Shown here: positions 6,277 to 14,459 of the stretch, in pieces
Layout of the letters: the number at the start of each line of letters is the position of its first letter
How positions within the stretch are numbered: position 1 is the first letter of the stretch
NCBI GenBank assembly: GCA_964597315.1
Contig: CAZQXD010000055.1
Span: 1-29,862 of the forward strand
Reading direction: 5' to 3'
Length of the DNA stretch: 29,862 nt
Origin: CAZQXD01 sp964597315
GTDB taxonomy: Bacteria > Pseudomonadota > Gammaproteobacteria > Competibacterales > Competibacteraceae
Translations under genes and position numbers: made by a program
Notes under the pieces: generated by a model
The model's input: the letters and a program-made list of their open reading frames with translations, nothing else
Told to the model about the DNA's origin: nothing
Databases searched by the model: none

Positions 6277-9006
6277 ATGCTTCAGAACTGGGTCGTCGTT
6301 CTAGCCTCATTTCTCTATATCGGGGTGTTATTCACTATCGCCTATTACGGAGATAAGCGGGCCGACGCCGGTCGCTCCATCATCGCCAACCCGTATATTT
6401 ATACGCTGTCCATTGCTGTCTATTGTACCGCCTGGACTTTTTACGGCAGCGCCGGTCGGGCGGCCAGCACCGGGGTGGGGTTTTTGCCCATCTATCTGGG
6501 ACCAACCTTGGTGGCGGTGCTATTTTGGTTTGTATTGCGGCGAATCGTCCGCATTTCCAAGATTCACCGCATCACGTCTATCGCCGACTTTGTAGCTTCC
6601 CGCTATGGTAAGAGTTCGCTCTTGGGCGGATTGGTGACAGTCATAGTGGTAGTAGGGATCATGCCCTACATCTCCATACAGCTAAAAGCGATCGCCGTCA
6701 GCTTCAATGTGCTTGGCTACTATCCAGATATTTTACCTACCGTACAGGCCAGGGAGCAGCCTATATGGGCCGATACCGCCTTGTACACGGCCCTGCTGCT
6801 GATTGTGTTCACCATTTTGTTTGGCACCCGGCATATCGACAATACCGAGCGTCACGAAGGGTTAGTGGCGGCGGTGGCTTTCGAGTCCCTGTTCAAGTTA
6901 GTGGCCTTTATGGCGCTGGGCCTGTTTGTCACCTTTGGGATGTTTGATGGCTTTGGAGATGTGTTCCAGCGCGCTATTGAACATCCAGAACTGATGTCCT
7001 TGATGCGTTTTGAGTCCATGCCCGGCGGCTACGGTGGTTGGTTGTCTCTGACCTTTTTAGCCATGATGGCGTTCCTGTTTCTGCCTCGACAGTTTCAGGT
7101 GCTGGTAGTGGAAAACGTAAACGAGGAACATATTCGCAAAGCGGCTTGGTTATTTCCCTTGTATCTGCTGCTGATCAATCTATTTGTGCTGCCCATTGCC
7201 TTCAGTGGTCTATTGATTTTTCCAGACCTGCCCGTGGACCACGACACCTTCGTCCTAGCCTTACCCATGGCCGAGCAACGGCAAGCCCTGGCTTTGTTGG
7301 TGTATCTGGGAGGTCTATCCGCCGCCACCAGCATGGTCATCGTGGAGACGGTGGCATTGTCCACCATGGTCTGTAACGACCTCGTGATGCCGGTGCTGTT
7401 GCGTATCAAGGCCCTGCGACTTATCGAGCGCCGGGATCTCACCGGCTTACTGCTGGGTATCCGCCGTAGTAGCATCGTGGTGATGATCCTGTTGGGCTGG
7501 TTGTACTATCGGCTGATCGGCGAGTCCTATGCCCTGGTTACCGTGGGACTGGTATCCTTCACCGCCGCCGCCCAATTTGGACCGGTAATCCTATTGGGCA
7601 TCTACTGGAAAAGAGCTAGCCGGTTGGGCGCCTATCTGGGCTTGGGCGGAGGTTTCCTAATGTGGTTCTACACTTTGGTGCTGCCGTCTTTTGCCCGCTC
7701 CGGCTGGCTGCCGGTGGATTTCATCGAACAGGGACTGTTCGGCTGGGAGCTACTGAAGCCATACCAATTCTTGGGCCTGGCGGGATTGGACCCCTACACT
7801 CACGCCGTAATCTGGAGCATGCTGGTCAATTTGGGTGGGCTGGTACTGGGTTCCCTACTGAGTCATCAAGACGCTATTGAACGGGTCCAGGCCAGCCAGT
7901 TCGTGGAAATCTATGAGCGCGGTCGGCGCGGTGACTCCCTGCTTTGGCGGGGTACCGCCGAAGTCTCGGAGATTTATGATCTGATAGCCCGGTTTGTCGG
8001 GCGTCGCAAGGCCGATGAGGCTTTCAAAGAGTACACCCGCACCCATCAAGTCAATCTATCGGGCCACCTCCAGGCCGATCCCCAATTAGTACACTTTGCG
8101 GAGCGGTTGTTAGCCGGAGCCATCGGCGCCGCCTCGGCCCGGGTAATGATCTCCTCTATCGTGAAAGGCGAGGTGTTGAGTATCGAAGAGGTCATGACCA
8201 TCCTTGATGAGACCTCTCACGCCATTGAGTACAGCCGTCGGCTGGAAGAAAAATCCCTACAACTGGAAGCCGCTACCGCCGAATTGCGAGAAGCCAATGC
8301 TCGGCTCCAAGAACTCGATCGGCTAAAAGATGAGTTCGTGTCCACGATCAGCCACGAATTACGCACCCCGCTGACGTCCATTCGGGCGTTTTCGGAGATT
8401 CTGTTGGCCAATCTAGATATGGAAGAAAAGCAGCGTAGCGAATTTTTGGGCATTATTGTCAAGGAAAGCGAGCGCCTGACACGGTTGATCAATCAAGTGC
8501 TGGATCTAGCCAAGATCGATTCCGGGCGGGTGGACTGGCAGGCTGAGCGACTGGATGTTCGAGCCTTGGCGGGGGACGCCATCAACGCTACAAGTCAATT
8601 GTTCAGAGACAAAAAAATAACTCTAGAACACGATCTCGGAGAGGATGCCGTGGAATTGGTGGGAGACTATGACCGGCTCACCCAAGTGCTCATCAACCTC
8701 CTGTCCAATGCCGTAAAGTTCTGCGCCGACGAAGACGGCAGGGTAAGTATCCGCCTCGAAACCGATGCCACCCTGGCCCGAATCAGGGTTAGGGATAATG
8801 GCCCCGGCATCCCTAAGGAGCAGCAGCGACAGATTTTCGAAAAATTCCATCAAGTCAGTAATCAACAGGCTGGCAAGCCCAAGGGCACTGGTCTGGGACT
8901 GCCCATCAGCCAGCGTATCGTGGAACACCACGGTGGCGCCATTTGGGTGGAAAGCGCCCCCGGCAAAGGCGCCGAGTTTGTGGTGGAACTGCCCATGGGA
9001 GGCTAG
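6277..9006 (+). CDS. Sodium:solute symporter-STAC-histidine kinase (CbrA/CrbS type)
   Basis: The 909-aa sensor begins with a sodium:solute symporter-like membrane domain (about 1-540, a dozen or so hydrophobic segments). A STAC-type linker follows (about 550-660, GDSLLWRGTAEVSEIYDLI onward), then a short coiled coil (about 650-685). The kinase core is complete: H-box STISHELRTPLTSIRAF with His693, N-box VLINLLSNAVKF, G1 VRDNGPGIP, and G2 GTGLGLPISQRIVEHHGG. It ends without a receiver or Hpt domain. In CbrA and CrbS the symporter domain transports or senses a small nutrient (histidine, or acetate-related) and controls carbon use. The ligand here is unknown. The receiver-only protein at 3550 is the most likely target, and the neighbouring glycolate/acetyl-CoA genes make a small carboxylate plausible. 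Confidence 0.93.
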   Translation: MLQNWVVVLASFLYIGVLFTIAYYGDKRADAGRSIIANPYIYTLSIAVYCTAWTFYGSAGRAASTGVGFLPIYLGPTLVAVLFWFVLRRIVRISKIHRITSIADFVASRYGKSSLLGGLVTVIVVVGIMPYISIQLKAIAVSFNVLGYYPDILPTVQAREQPIWADTALYTALLLIVFTILFGTRHIDNTERHEGLVAAVAFESLFKLVAFMALGLFVTFGMFDGFGDVFQRAIEHPELMSLMRFESMPGGYGGWLSLTFLAMMAFLFLPRQFQVLVVENVNEEHIRKAAWLFPLYLLLINLFVLPIAFSGLLIFPDLPVDHDTFVLALPMAEQRQALALLVYLGGLSAATSMVIVETVALSTMVCNDLVMPVLLRIKALRLIERRDLTGLLLGIRRSSIVVMILLGWLYYRLIGESYALVTVGLVSFTAAAQFGPVILLGIYWKRASRLGAYLGLGGGFLMWFYTLVLPSFARSGWLPVDFIEQGLFGWELLKPYQFLGLAGLDPYTHAVIWSMLVNLGGLVLGSLLSHQDAIERVQASQFVEIYERGRRGDSLLWRGTAEVSEIYDLIARFVGRRKADEAFKEYTRTHQVNLSGHLQADPQLVHFAERLLAGAIGAASARVMISSIVKGEVLSIEEVMTILDETSHAIEYSRRLEEKSLQLEAATAELREANARLQELDRLKDEFVSTISHELRTPLTSIRAFSEILLANLDMEEKQRSEFLGIIVKESERLTRLINQVLDLAKIDSGRVDWQAERLDVRALAGDAINATSQLFRDKKITLEHDLGEDAVELVGDYDRLTQVLINLLSNAVKFCADEDGRVSIRLETDATLARIRVRDNGPGIPKEQQRQIFEKFHQVSNQQAGKPKGTGLGLPISQRIVEHHGGAIWVESAPGKGAEFVVELPMGG

Positions 9007-9058
9007 GGATGCAAAACGGGATTGAGGCGGCCACCGAGCGTGCGGTGAGTACCTGACT

Positions 9059-9832
9059 CTAACGGGTCCGACCCTCGGCGGGGTGGCCCAACCGGGTAGA
9101 CAGCTTCTCCCCGGCTTGCTTTACTACAGGTATCCAGGCTTCCTCGCGCCGTTCAATAGGGGCCGATACCGAGATGCCAGCAATGATATGTCCGCTGCTG
9201 TCACGAATTGGCACGCCGATGCAGCCTACTCCTAATTCTGCTTCCTGATCATCCAAGGCGTAGCCCTGGTGCAGGGTGTTCTTTACCGCCCGCCACAAGT
9301 TGGCCGGGTCGGTGATGGAATAGGGTGTGCGAGCCGGCAGGCTGGTGCGCTCGGCATATTCAAGGCAGGCTTCGGCGCCGCCCTCGGCTAGAAACAGTTT
9401 GCCCACGGCAGTGACGTGCAAAGGCGCGCGTCCACCGATGACCTGCTCCACACGCATCATGCGGTTGGGGGTGACCCGGTCCACGTAGACCACCTCGTCC
9501 CCTTCCCGAACAATCAGATTCACGGTTTCGCCGCTCTCATTGCGTAGCCATTCCATGATCGGTCGGGCTTCCCGGCGCATATCCAGCCGACCCTGGACAC
9601 GACTGCCTAATTGCAATAGCCGCACTCCTAGCCGGTAGTGACCGGAGGAACTGCGCTCCACAAAGCCATGTTCACAAAGGGAAGCCAGGATGCGGAAAGC
9701 GGTGGATGGGTGTAGTCCGGTTTCGGTGGAAAGAATTTTCAGGCTGACAGGGCTGTCGTTGGCGGCAATGGCGTCCAGCAATTGGGCAAGTCGGTCGATA
9801 ACCTGAATGGATGTCGTTGTTTTCGCAACCAT
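9059..9832 (-). CDS. IclR-family transcriptional regulator
   Basis: The 257-aa protein has an N-terminal winged helix (about 7-75, with SLKILSTETGLHPSTAFRIL as the recognition region) and a C-terminal effector domain (about 85-245). The effector domain shows typical IclR features: EVVYVDRVTP, PLHVTAVGKLFLA, and GVGCIGVPIRDSSGHIIAGISVS near the end. IclR regulators usually bind small acids such as glyoxylate, pyruvate or aromatic acids. It is transcribed divergently from glcDEF across a 263-bp gap, so it probably controls glycolate oxidation, perhaps with glyoxylate as effector. The operator visible in that gap is of GntR/FadR type rather than a clear IclR site. Confidence 0.92.
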   Translation of the reverse strand: MVAKTTTSIQVIDRLAQLLDAIAANDSPVSLKILSTETGLHPSTAFRILASLCEHGFVERSSSGHYRLGVRLLQLGSRVQGRLDMRREARPIMEWLRNESGETVNLIVREGDEVVYVDRVTPNRMMRVEQVIGGRAPLHVTAVGKLFLAEGGAEACLEYAERTSLPARTPYSITDPANLWRAVKNTLHQGYALDDQEAELGVGCIGVPIRDSSGHIIAGISVSAPIERREEAWIPVVKQAGEKLSTRLGHPAEGRTR

Positions 9833-9960
9833 GATGTATTCCGTGGCTGGCTAGAAATGGAGGCATAAGTAAAAGCCGTGCTGCATTATGAAAATCGAAT
9901 TGTATTGCTTCGCACAATCCGGTTCCAGTGATTTTGTCAGGTGGAATACGCTTTCAAATT

Positions 9961-9975
9961 ATTGGTCATACCAAT
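9961..9975. promoter_or_regulatory. GntR/FadR-subfamily operator (PdhR/GlcC/LldR-type)
   Basis: ATTGGT-CAT-ACCAAT is a perfect inverted repeat with a 3-nt spacer. With one mismatch the arms extend to nine of ten positions (9957-9979 region). It matches the known PdhR-type consensus ATTGGT-N3-ACCAAT. In E. coli the FadR-subfamily regulator GlcC controls the glc operon. The site is 120 nt ahead of glcD, in the gap shared with the IclR gene. No GntR regulator is encoded in this window. Confidence 0.6.
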
Positions 9976-10095
9976 GATCCAAAAACCTATGGTGGCTGAA
10001 AAACCTTATGCTAGACTCAGATTCTATAAATAAATACAAGGGCCTGCCGCCGCCACCAAAAGTTAAAGGGCTGGTCGCCAAAGCGAGGTAAAGTT

Positions 10096-11592
10096 ATGAC
10101 CATTCCTGCCACCGCTAACGCTGCGGACCCTCCTCAGGCGGACCTGACACAGTTGCGCGCCGCCCTGGCCCGAGGAGTTCCCGAGCATTGCCTGCTGGTC
10201 GATCCCGAGGATAAGCGCCCCTTCGAATGCGACGGTCTGTCGGTCTACCGGAAATTGCCGCTGTTAGTGGCGATACCGGAAACTGTGGACCACGTCTGTC
10301 ATGTGTTGCGCACCTGCACCGAACTGCAAGTGCCGGTCGTGGCTCGCGGCTCCGGCACCGGCTTGTCAGGCGGAGCGCTGCCCCTGGAGAACGGGGTGCT
10401 GCTGGTTCTAGCCAAGTTTAACCGCATTCTGGAAATTGACCCCGAAAACCGTGTCGCCCGAGTCCAGCCCGGGGTGCGGAACCTGGCGATCTCTCAGGCC
10501 GTGGCCCCTCTGGGGCTATATTTCGCCCCCGATCCCTCCTCCCAGATCGCCTGCTCCATTGGCGGTAATGTGGCCGAGAACGCCGGTGGCGTGCATTGCC
10601 TTAAATACGGTCTGACGGTACACAATATCCAGGGCCTCAAGCTGGTCACCAGCGATGGCGAACTGGTTACCCTGGGGGGGAAAGGGCTGGATGCCGCCGG
10701 CTATGACTTATTGGCCCTGCTCACCGGCTCCGAGGGCATGTTGGGAGTGATCATCGAAATCACCGTTAAGCTACTGCCCAAACCCGAAACCGCCCAGGTG
10801 GTGCTGGCCGCCTTCGACCGAGTGGATAGCGCCGGGGCGGCGGTGGCCCGTATCATCGCCGAGGGCATCATCCCCGGGGGCCTGGAAATGATGGACCAGG
10901 GCTGTATCCGCGCCGCCGAGGACTTTCTTCATGCCGGATACCCGGTGGAGGCTGCGGCGATTCTGCTTTGCGAACTGGACGGTACCGAGGCCGAGGTGGC
11001 GGATCAGTTGCGGCAGGTGCGGGCGATACTGGAGCGAGACGGGGCCACGGAGATCCGAGTGGCCCGCAACGAGCAGGAACGGCAACTGTTCTGGGCCGGG
11101 CGCAAGGCGGCTTTTCCGGCGGCCGGTCGGCTATCACCCGACTACTATTGCATGGACGGCACTATTCCCCGTAAGGAACTGGCCCGAGTGCTGAACGGCA
11201 TCCAGGCCCTGTCCGAGCAATACGCTCTGCCAGTGATCAACGTCTTTCATGCCGGCGACGGCAATCTGCATCCCCTGATCCTGTTCGATGCCAACCAGCC
11301 CGGCGAACTGGATCGTACCGAGGCACTGGGGGCCAAGATTCTGGAGTTGTGCGTTGAGGTGGGGGGCACCATCACTGGAGAACACGGCGTGGGCATCGAG
11401 AAGATCAACCAGATGTGTGTGCAGTTCGCTGCCGCCGAGCTGGAACAATTCCACGCCTTGAAAGCAGCTTTCGATCCCCATGGCCTGCTCAATCCCGGCA
11501 AGGCGGTGCCCACCCTGGCCCGTTGCGCCGAATACGGAGCCATGCATGTGCATCAGGGACAGTTGCCGTTTCCGGAGCTGGAGCGGTTCTGA
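10096..11592 (+). CDS. glcD: Glycolate oxidase subunit GlcD (FAD-binding)
   Basis: GlcD is the FAD-carrying catalytic subunit of glycolate oxidase, which oxidises glycolate (and D-lactate) to glyoxylate (or pyruvate) and passes electrons to the respiratory chain. The 498-aa length matches E. coli GlcD (499). The FAD-binding PCMH domain (about 50-230) carries PVVARGSGTGLSGGALP and SIGGNVAENAGGVHCLKYG. The C-terminal FAD-linked oxidase domain carries NVFHAGDGNLHPLILFD and TGEHGVGIEK. ATG 10096 follows a GAGG about 8 nt upstream. It is the first gene of glcDEF, with an IclR gene divergent and a GntR-type operator upstream. Strict photorespiratory-style detoxification or growth on glycolate are both possible uses. 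Confidence 0.96.
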   Translation: MTIPATANAADPPQADLTQLRAALARGVPEHCLLVDPEDKRPFECDGLSVYRKLPLLVAIPETVDHVCHVLRTCTELQVPVVARGSGTGLSGGALPLENGVLLVLAKFNRILEIDPENRVARVQPGVRNLAISQAVAPLGLYFAPDPSSQIACSIGGNVAENAGGVHCLKYGLTVHNIQGLKLVTSDGELVTLGGKGLDAAGYDLLALLTGSEGMLGVIIEITVKLLPKPETAQVVLAAFDRVDSAGAAVARIIAEGIIPGGLEMMDQGCIRAAEDFLHAGYPVEAAAILLCELDGTEAEVADQLRQVRAILERDGATEIRVARNEQERQLFWAGRKAAFPAAGRLSPDYYCMDGTIPRKELARVLNGIQALSEQYALPVINVFHAGDGNLHPLILFDANQPGELDRTEALGAKILELCVEVGGTITGEHGVGIEKINQMCVQFAAAELEQFHALKAAFDPHGLLNPGKAVPTLARCAEYGAMHVHQGQLPFPELERF

Positions 11593-11678
11593 GCCGGTAT
11601 TTCCGGGAGTGAAGCGCCGGGTGGAGGGCATGGTTGCCCATCTCTCCCGATGAGTGTCCGAAGTATTCACCAAAGACG

Positions 11679-12746
11679 ATGGCCATGAGCGATATCGACC
11701 ACAGTGACAGCCTGCGCGAGGCGGTACTCCGCGCCGGGGACCAAAAGACCCCTTTGGATATTCAGGGCGGGGGGAGCAAGCGATTTTATGGCCGGGAACC
11801 CCAGGGCGAGTCCTTGGACGTGACTGGCTATCGGGGCGTGGTGTCCTATGAACCCAGCGAACTGGTTATCACCGCTCGGGCCGGCACACCTTTGGCCGAG
11901 ATACGGGCCACGCTCACCGAGCGGGGCCAGATGCTGGGTTTTGAACCGCCGTCTTTCGGTGGCCATGCCACTTTGGGCGGCGCCGTGGCCTGTGGCTTGT
12001 CCGGGCCGCGGCGGCCCTATACCGGCTCGGCTCGGGATCTGGTGCTGGGGATCAAGCTCCTGAACGGTAAAGGGGAAATTCTGTCGTTTGGCGGCCAAGT
12101 GATGAAGAACGTGGCCGGTTACGATGTCTCCAGGCTGATGACCGGCGCCCTGGGCACCCTGGGGGTGATTTTGGAAGTCTCTCTGAAGATCCTGCCCCGT
12201 CCGGCCCTGGAGACCACCCTAGTCCAGCAACGGCCCGTGGATCAGGCCATCGAGTCCATGAACCGCTGGGCGGGTCGGCCCCTGCCCATCTCCGCTACCT
12301 GCCATGATGGCGACGCCTTGTATATTCGTCTGTCCGGCGCCGCCCCGGCGGTGGAGAAAGCGGCTGAACAATTGGGCGGCGAGCGGCAAGAGGGGGAGTC
12401 TTTCTGGGCGGGTCTGCGGGAGCAGTCCCACGGGTTTTTCGCCAATGGCATGCCTCTATGGCGGCTGTCGCTGCCGGCGGCGGCGCCCATGCCCCGGCTG
12501 CCCGGTAATTGGCTGCTGGAATGGGGCGGCGCCCAACGCTGGCTGCGCAGCGTGGCGCCGGTCGAGGATATCCGCAAGGCGGCTCTGGAGGTCGGTGGCC
12601 ATGCCACCTTATTCCGGGGTGGTGACCGACATGGCCAGGTATTCCAACCCCTGGACCCGGTACTGCTGCGGCTGCACCGCAACCTCAAGCAGGCTTTTGA
12701 CCCCTGGAGGATTTTCAATCCCGGGCGGATGTATCCCGAATTCTGA
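11679..12746 (+). CDS. glcE: Glycolate oxidase subunit GlcE (FAD-binding)
   Basis: GlcE is the second FAD-binding subunit of glycolate oxidase. The protein of about 355 aa opens with the family-typical DKTPLxIQG-like segment (QKTPLDIQGGGSKRFYGR). It has HATLGGAVACGLSGPRRPY in the PCMH domain and ends with the RIFNPGRMYPEF tail shared by GlcE proteins. The start is uncertain. ATG 11679 and ATG 11685 fit homologue N-termini but lack a ribosome binding site. TTG 11634 in the same frame lies behind GGAGGG and would add 15 residues. The gene sits 86 nt after glcD and 8 nt before glcF. It is somewhat lower in motif conservation than GlcD, as expected for this subunit. Confidence 0.93.
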   Translation: MAMSDIDHSDSLREAVLRAGDQKTPLDIQGGGSKRFYGREPQGESLDVTGYRGVVSYEPSELVITARAGTPLAEIRATLTERGQMLGFEPPSFGGHATLGGAVACGLSGPRRPYTGSARDLVLGIKLLNGKGEILSFGGQVMKNVAGYDVSRLMTGALGTLGVILEVSLKILPRPALETTLVQQRPVDQAIESMNRWAGRPLPISATCHDGDALYIRLSGAAPAVEKAAEQLGGERQEGESFWAGLREQSHGFFANGMPLWRLSLPAAAPMPRLPGNWLLEWGGAQRWLRSVAPVEDIRKAALEVGGHATLFRGGDRHGQVFQPLDPVLLRLHRNLKQAFDPWRIFNPGRMYPEF

Positions 12747-12754
12747 GCGACGCT

Positions 12755-13972
12755 ATGCAAACATCACTCGCCGATTTCATCAAAAACACGCCCGAAGGCC
12801 AGGAAGCCGATACTATCCTGCGCAAGTGTGTACATTGCGGTTTCTGTCTGGCCACCTGCCCGACCTACCAGTTGCTTGGCAATGAACTGGATAGCCCCCG
12901 GGGCCGCATTTATCTGGTCAAACAATTGGTGGAAGGCCAGGACGTCAGCGCCAAGACCCAGTTGCACCTGGACCGCTGTCTGACCTGCCGAGCCTGCGAG
13001 ACCACCTGCCCCTCGGGAGTCAATTATCATCGGCTGGCGGATATCGGCCGCAAGTTGGTGGACCAGCGGGTCAGCCGGCCCCTCCCCCAGCGCCTGCTGC
13101 GCTTGGGGCTGCGTAAGGTGCTTGCCCGCCGTCAGGTATTCACCGCCTTGTTACGCATGGGCCAAATGGCGCGTGGCCTGCTGCCGGCCTCGTTGCGGGC
13201 GTCGGTGCCGACCCGAGAGCGGGCCGGGCCCTGGCCTGCGGCCCGCCATTCACGCCGGATGCTGGTGCTGGAGGGTTGTGTGCAGCCGGGTATTGCACCG
13301 GATATCAATGCCGCCACCGCCCGGGTGCTGGACCGTCTGGGGATTAGCCTGGTGAGCAGCCCCCAGGCCGGTTGCTGCGGCACGGTGAGCTATCATCTGG
13401 ACGCCCAGGCCGAGGCTCTGGATGATATGCGCCGCAATATCGACGCCTGGTGGCCGGCGGTGGAGCAGGGCGCTGAGGCTATTGTCATGACCGCCAGTGG
13501 TTGTGGGGCCACGGTCAAGGAATATGGCCATCTGTTGGCTGACGATCCCAGCTATGCCCACAAGGCCAAGCGAATCGGTGAACTGACCAAGGATATCGGC
13601 GAAATCCTAGCCCTGGAGAACCTATCCAGCTTAAAGCCGGTGGCGGCCAGGCATCTGGCTTTTCATTCTCCCTGCACCTTGCAGCATGGCCAGAAACTTA
13701 ACGGCGTGGTGGAGGGTGTGCTGACCAAGCTGGGCTTCACCCTGACGCCGGTGCCTGATGCCCACGTGTGTTGCGGCTCGGCGGGAACGTATTCGATCCT
13801 CCAGAAAGACCTCTCCATGCAGTTGCGGGCTAACAAACTCAAGGCCCTGGAGTCCGGGGGGCCGGAATTGATCGCCACCGCCAATATCGGCTGTCTGACC
13901 CATCTTCAGGGGGGCGGCGCCAAACCGATCCGGCACTGGATTCAAGTGGTGGATGACGCTTTGAGCGCCTGA
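12755..13972 (+). CDS. glcF: Glycolate oxidase iron-sulfur subunit GlcF
   Basis: GlcF carries electrons from the flavin subunits towards quinone. The 405-aa length matches E. coli GlcF (407). Two ferredoxin-type [4Fe-4S] motifs are visible near the N-terminus: CVHCGFCLATCP (about 26-37) and CLTCRACETTCP (about 75-86). Two CCG domains follow in the C-terminal half, with AGCCGTVSYH and HVCCGSAGTYS, which probably bind another cluster. The gene starts 8 nt after the glcE stop, so the three subunits form one operon. No malate synthase gene (glcB) follows as in E. coli; dodecin and two malyl-CoA-type enzymes come instead. Confidence 0.96.
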   Translation: MQTSLADFIKNTPEGQEADTILRKCVHCGFCLATCPTYQLLGNELDSPRGRIYLVKQLVEGQDVSAKTQLHLDRCLTCRACETTCPSGVNYHRLADIGRKLVDQRVSRPLPQRLLRLGLRKVLARRQVFTALLRMGQMARGLLPASLRASVPTRERAGPWPAARHSRRMLVLEGCVQPGIAPDINAATARVLDRLGISLVSSPQAGCCGTVSYHLDAQAEALDDMRRNIDAWWPAVEQGAEAIVMTASGCGATVKEYGHLLADDPSYAHKAKRIGELTKDIGEILALENLSSLKPVAARHLAFHSPCTLQHGQKLNGVVEGVLTKLGFTLTPVPDAHVCCGSAGTYSILQKDLSMQLRANKLKALESGGPELIATANIGCLTHLQGGGAKPIRHWIQVVDDALSA

Positions 13973-14109
13973 GGGAAATCTCTAGGCCGGAACGTCGGCG
14001 GCGGCGCCGGTCATGGCGTCACCTCCGGTAGCCTATCGGTAGTTTGGAAAGCAGATATTCCCGGCTGGCCTACACTAGTTTCAGTGCCTACCACAACGCG
14101 GAGGGAAAC

Positions 14110-14319
14110 ATGAGCGATCATGTCTATAAACTGGTGGAACTCACCGGATCGTCCAAGACCAGTATTGAAGATGCCATCAACAACGCCATCTCCAAGGCGG
14201 CCAAATCCTTGCACAATCTGGATTGGTTCGAGGTCACGGAAACCCGCGGCCATATCACTAACGGCCAGGTGGGCCATTACCAGGTAACCCTGAAGATCGG
14301 TTTTCGCCTGGACGACTAA
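14110..14319 (+). CDS. Dodecin flavin-binding protein
   Basis: The 69-aa product begins MSDHVYKLVELTGSSKTSIE and contains the DWFEVTETRGHI segment and a final strand GHYQVTLKIGFRL. These are hallmarks of dodecin, a dodecameric flavin (FMN/riboflavin) storage or buffering protein. ATG 14110 is preceded by GGAGGG at good distance. The frame is open further upstream to 14044 but homologues start here. Sitting between the flavoenzyme operon glcDEF and the lyase genes, it may buffer flavin for GlcD and GlcE. That link is inference from position. Confidence 0.93.
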   Translation: MSDHVYKLVELTGSSKTSIEDAINNAISKAAKSLHNLDWFEVTETRGHITNGQVGHYQVTLKIGFRLDD

Positions 14320-14370
14320 ACCGTTTCGACAGCCTCCGAGACGGCGTTCCTATAAGGACAGCTTCCTATC

Positions 14371-14386
14371 GTAAACACCCGTTTAC
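14371..14386. promoter_or_regulatory. Operator-like palindrome upstream of mcl1
   Basis: GTAAAC-ACCC-GTTTAC is an exact 6-bp inverted repeat with a 4-nt spacer, 74 nt ahead of the first lyase gene and followed by an A+T-rich TTTATAT (14387-14393) that could be a -10 region. It differs from the site in front of glcD. The cognate regulator is unknown. Confidence 0.35.
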
Positions 14387-14459
14387 TTTATATGTCCCGC
14401 TGTCTTGGGGCATTATTTGTCCCTTTGTCATTGCTGACCTTTCCAGGAGTCGATAGATC

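Noticed and set aside
9899..9918. ATTGT-N10-ACAAT as an IclR operator
   Set aside because: Arms of only 5 bp with a 10-nt spacer in an A+T-rich gap; too weak to call beside the clear GntR-type palindrome.
14321..14344. Stem after the dodecin gene as terminator
   Set aside because: Only a 7-bp stem with a G-T pair and no T run; not convincing.
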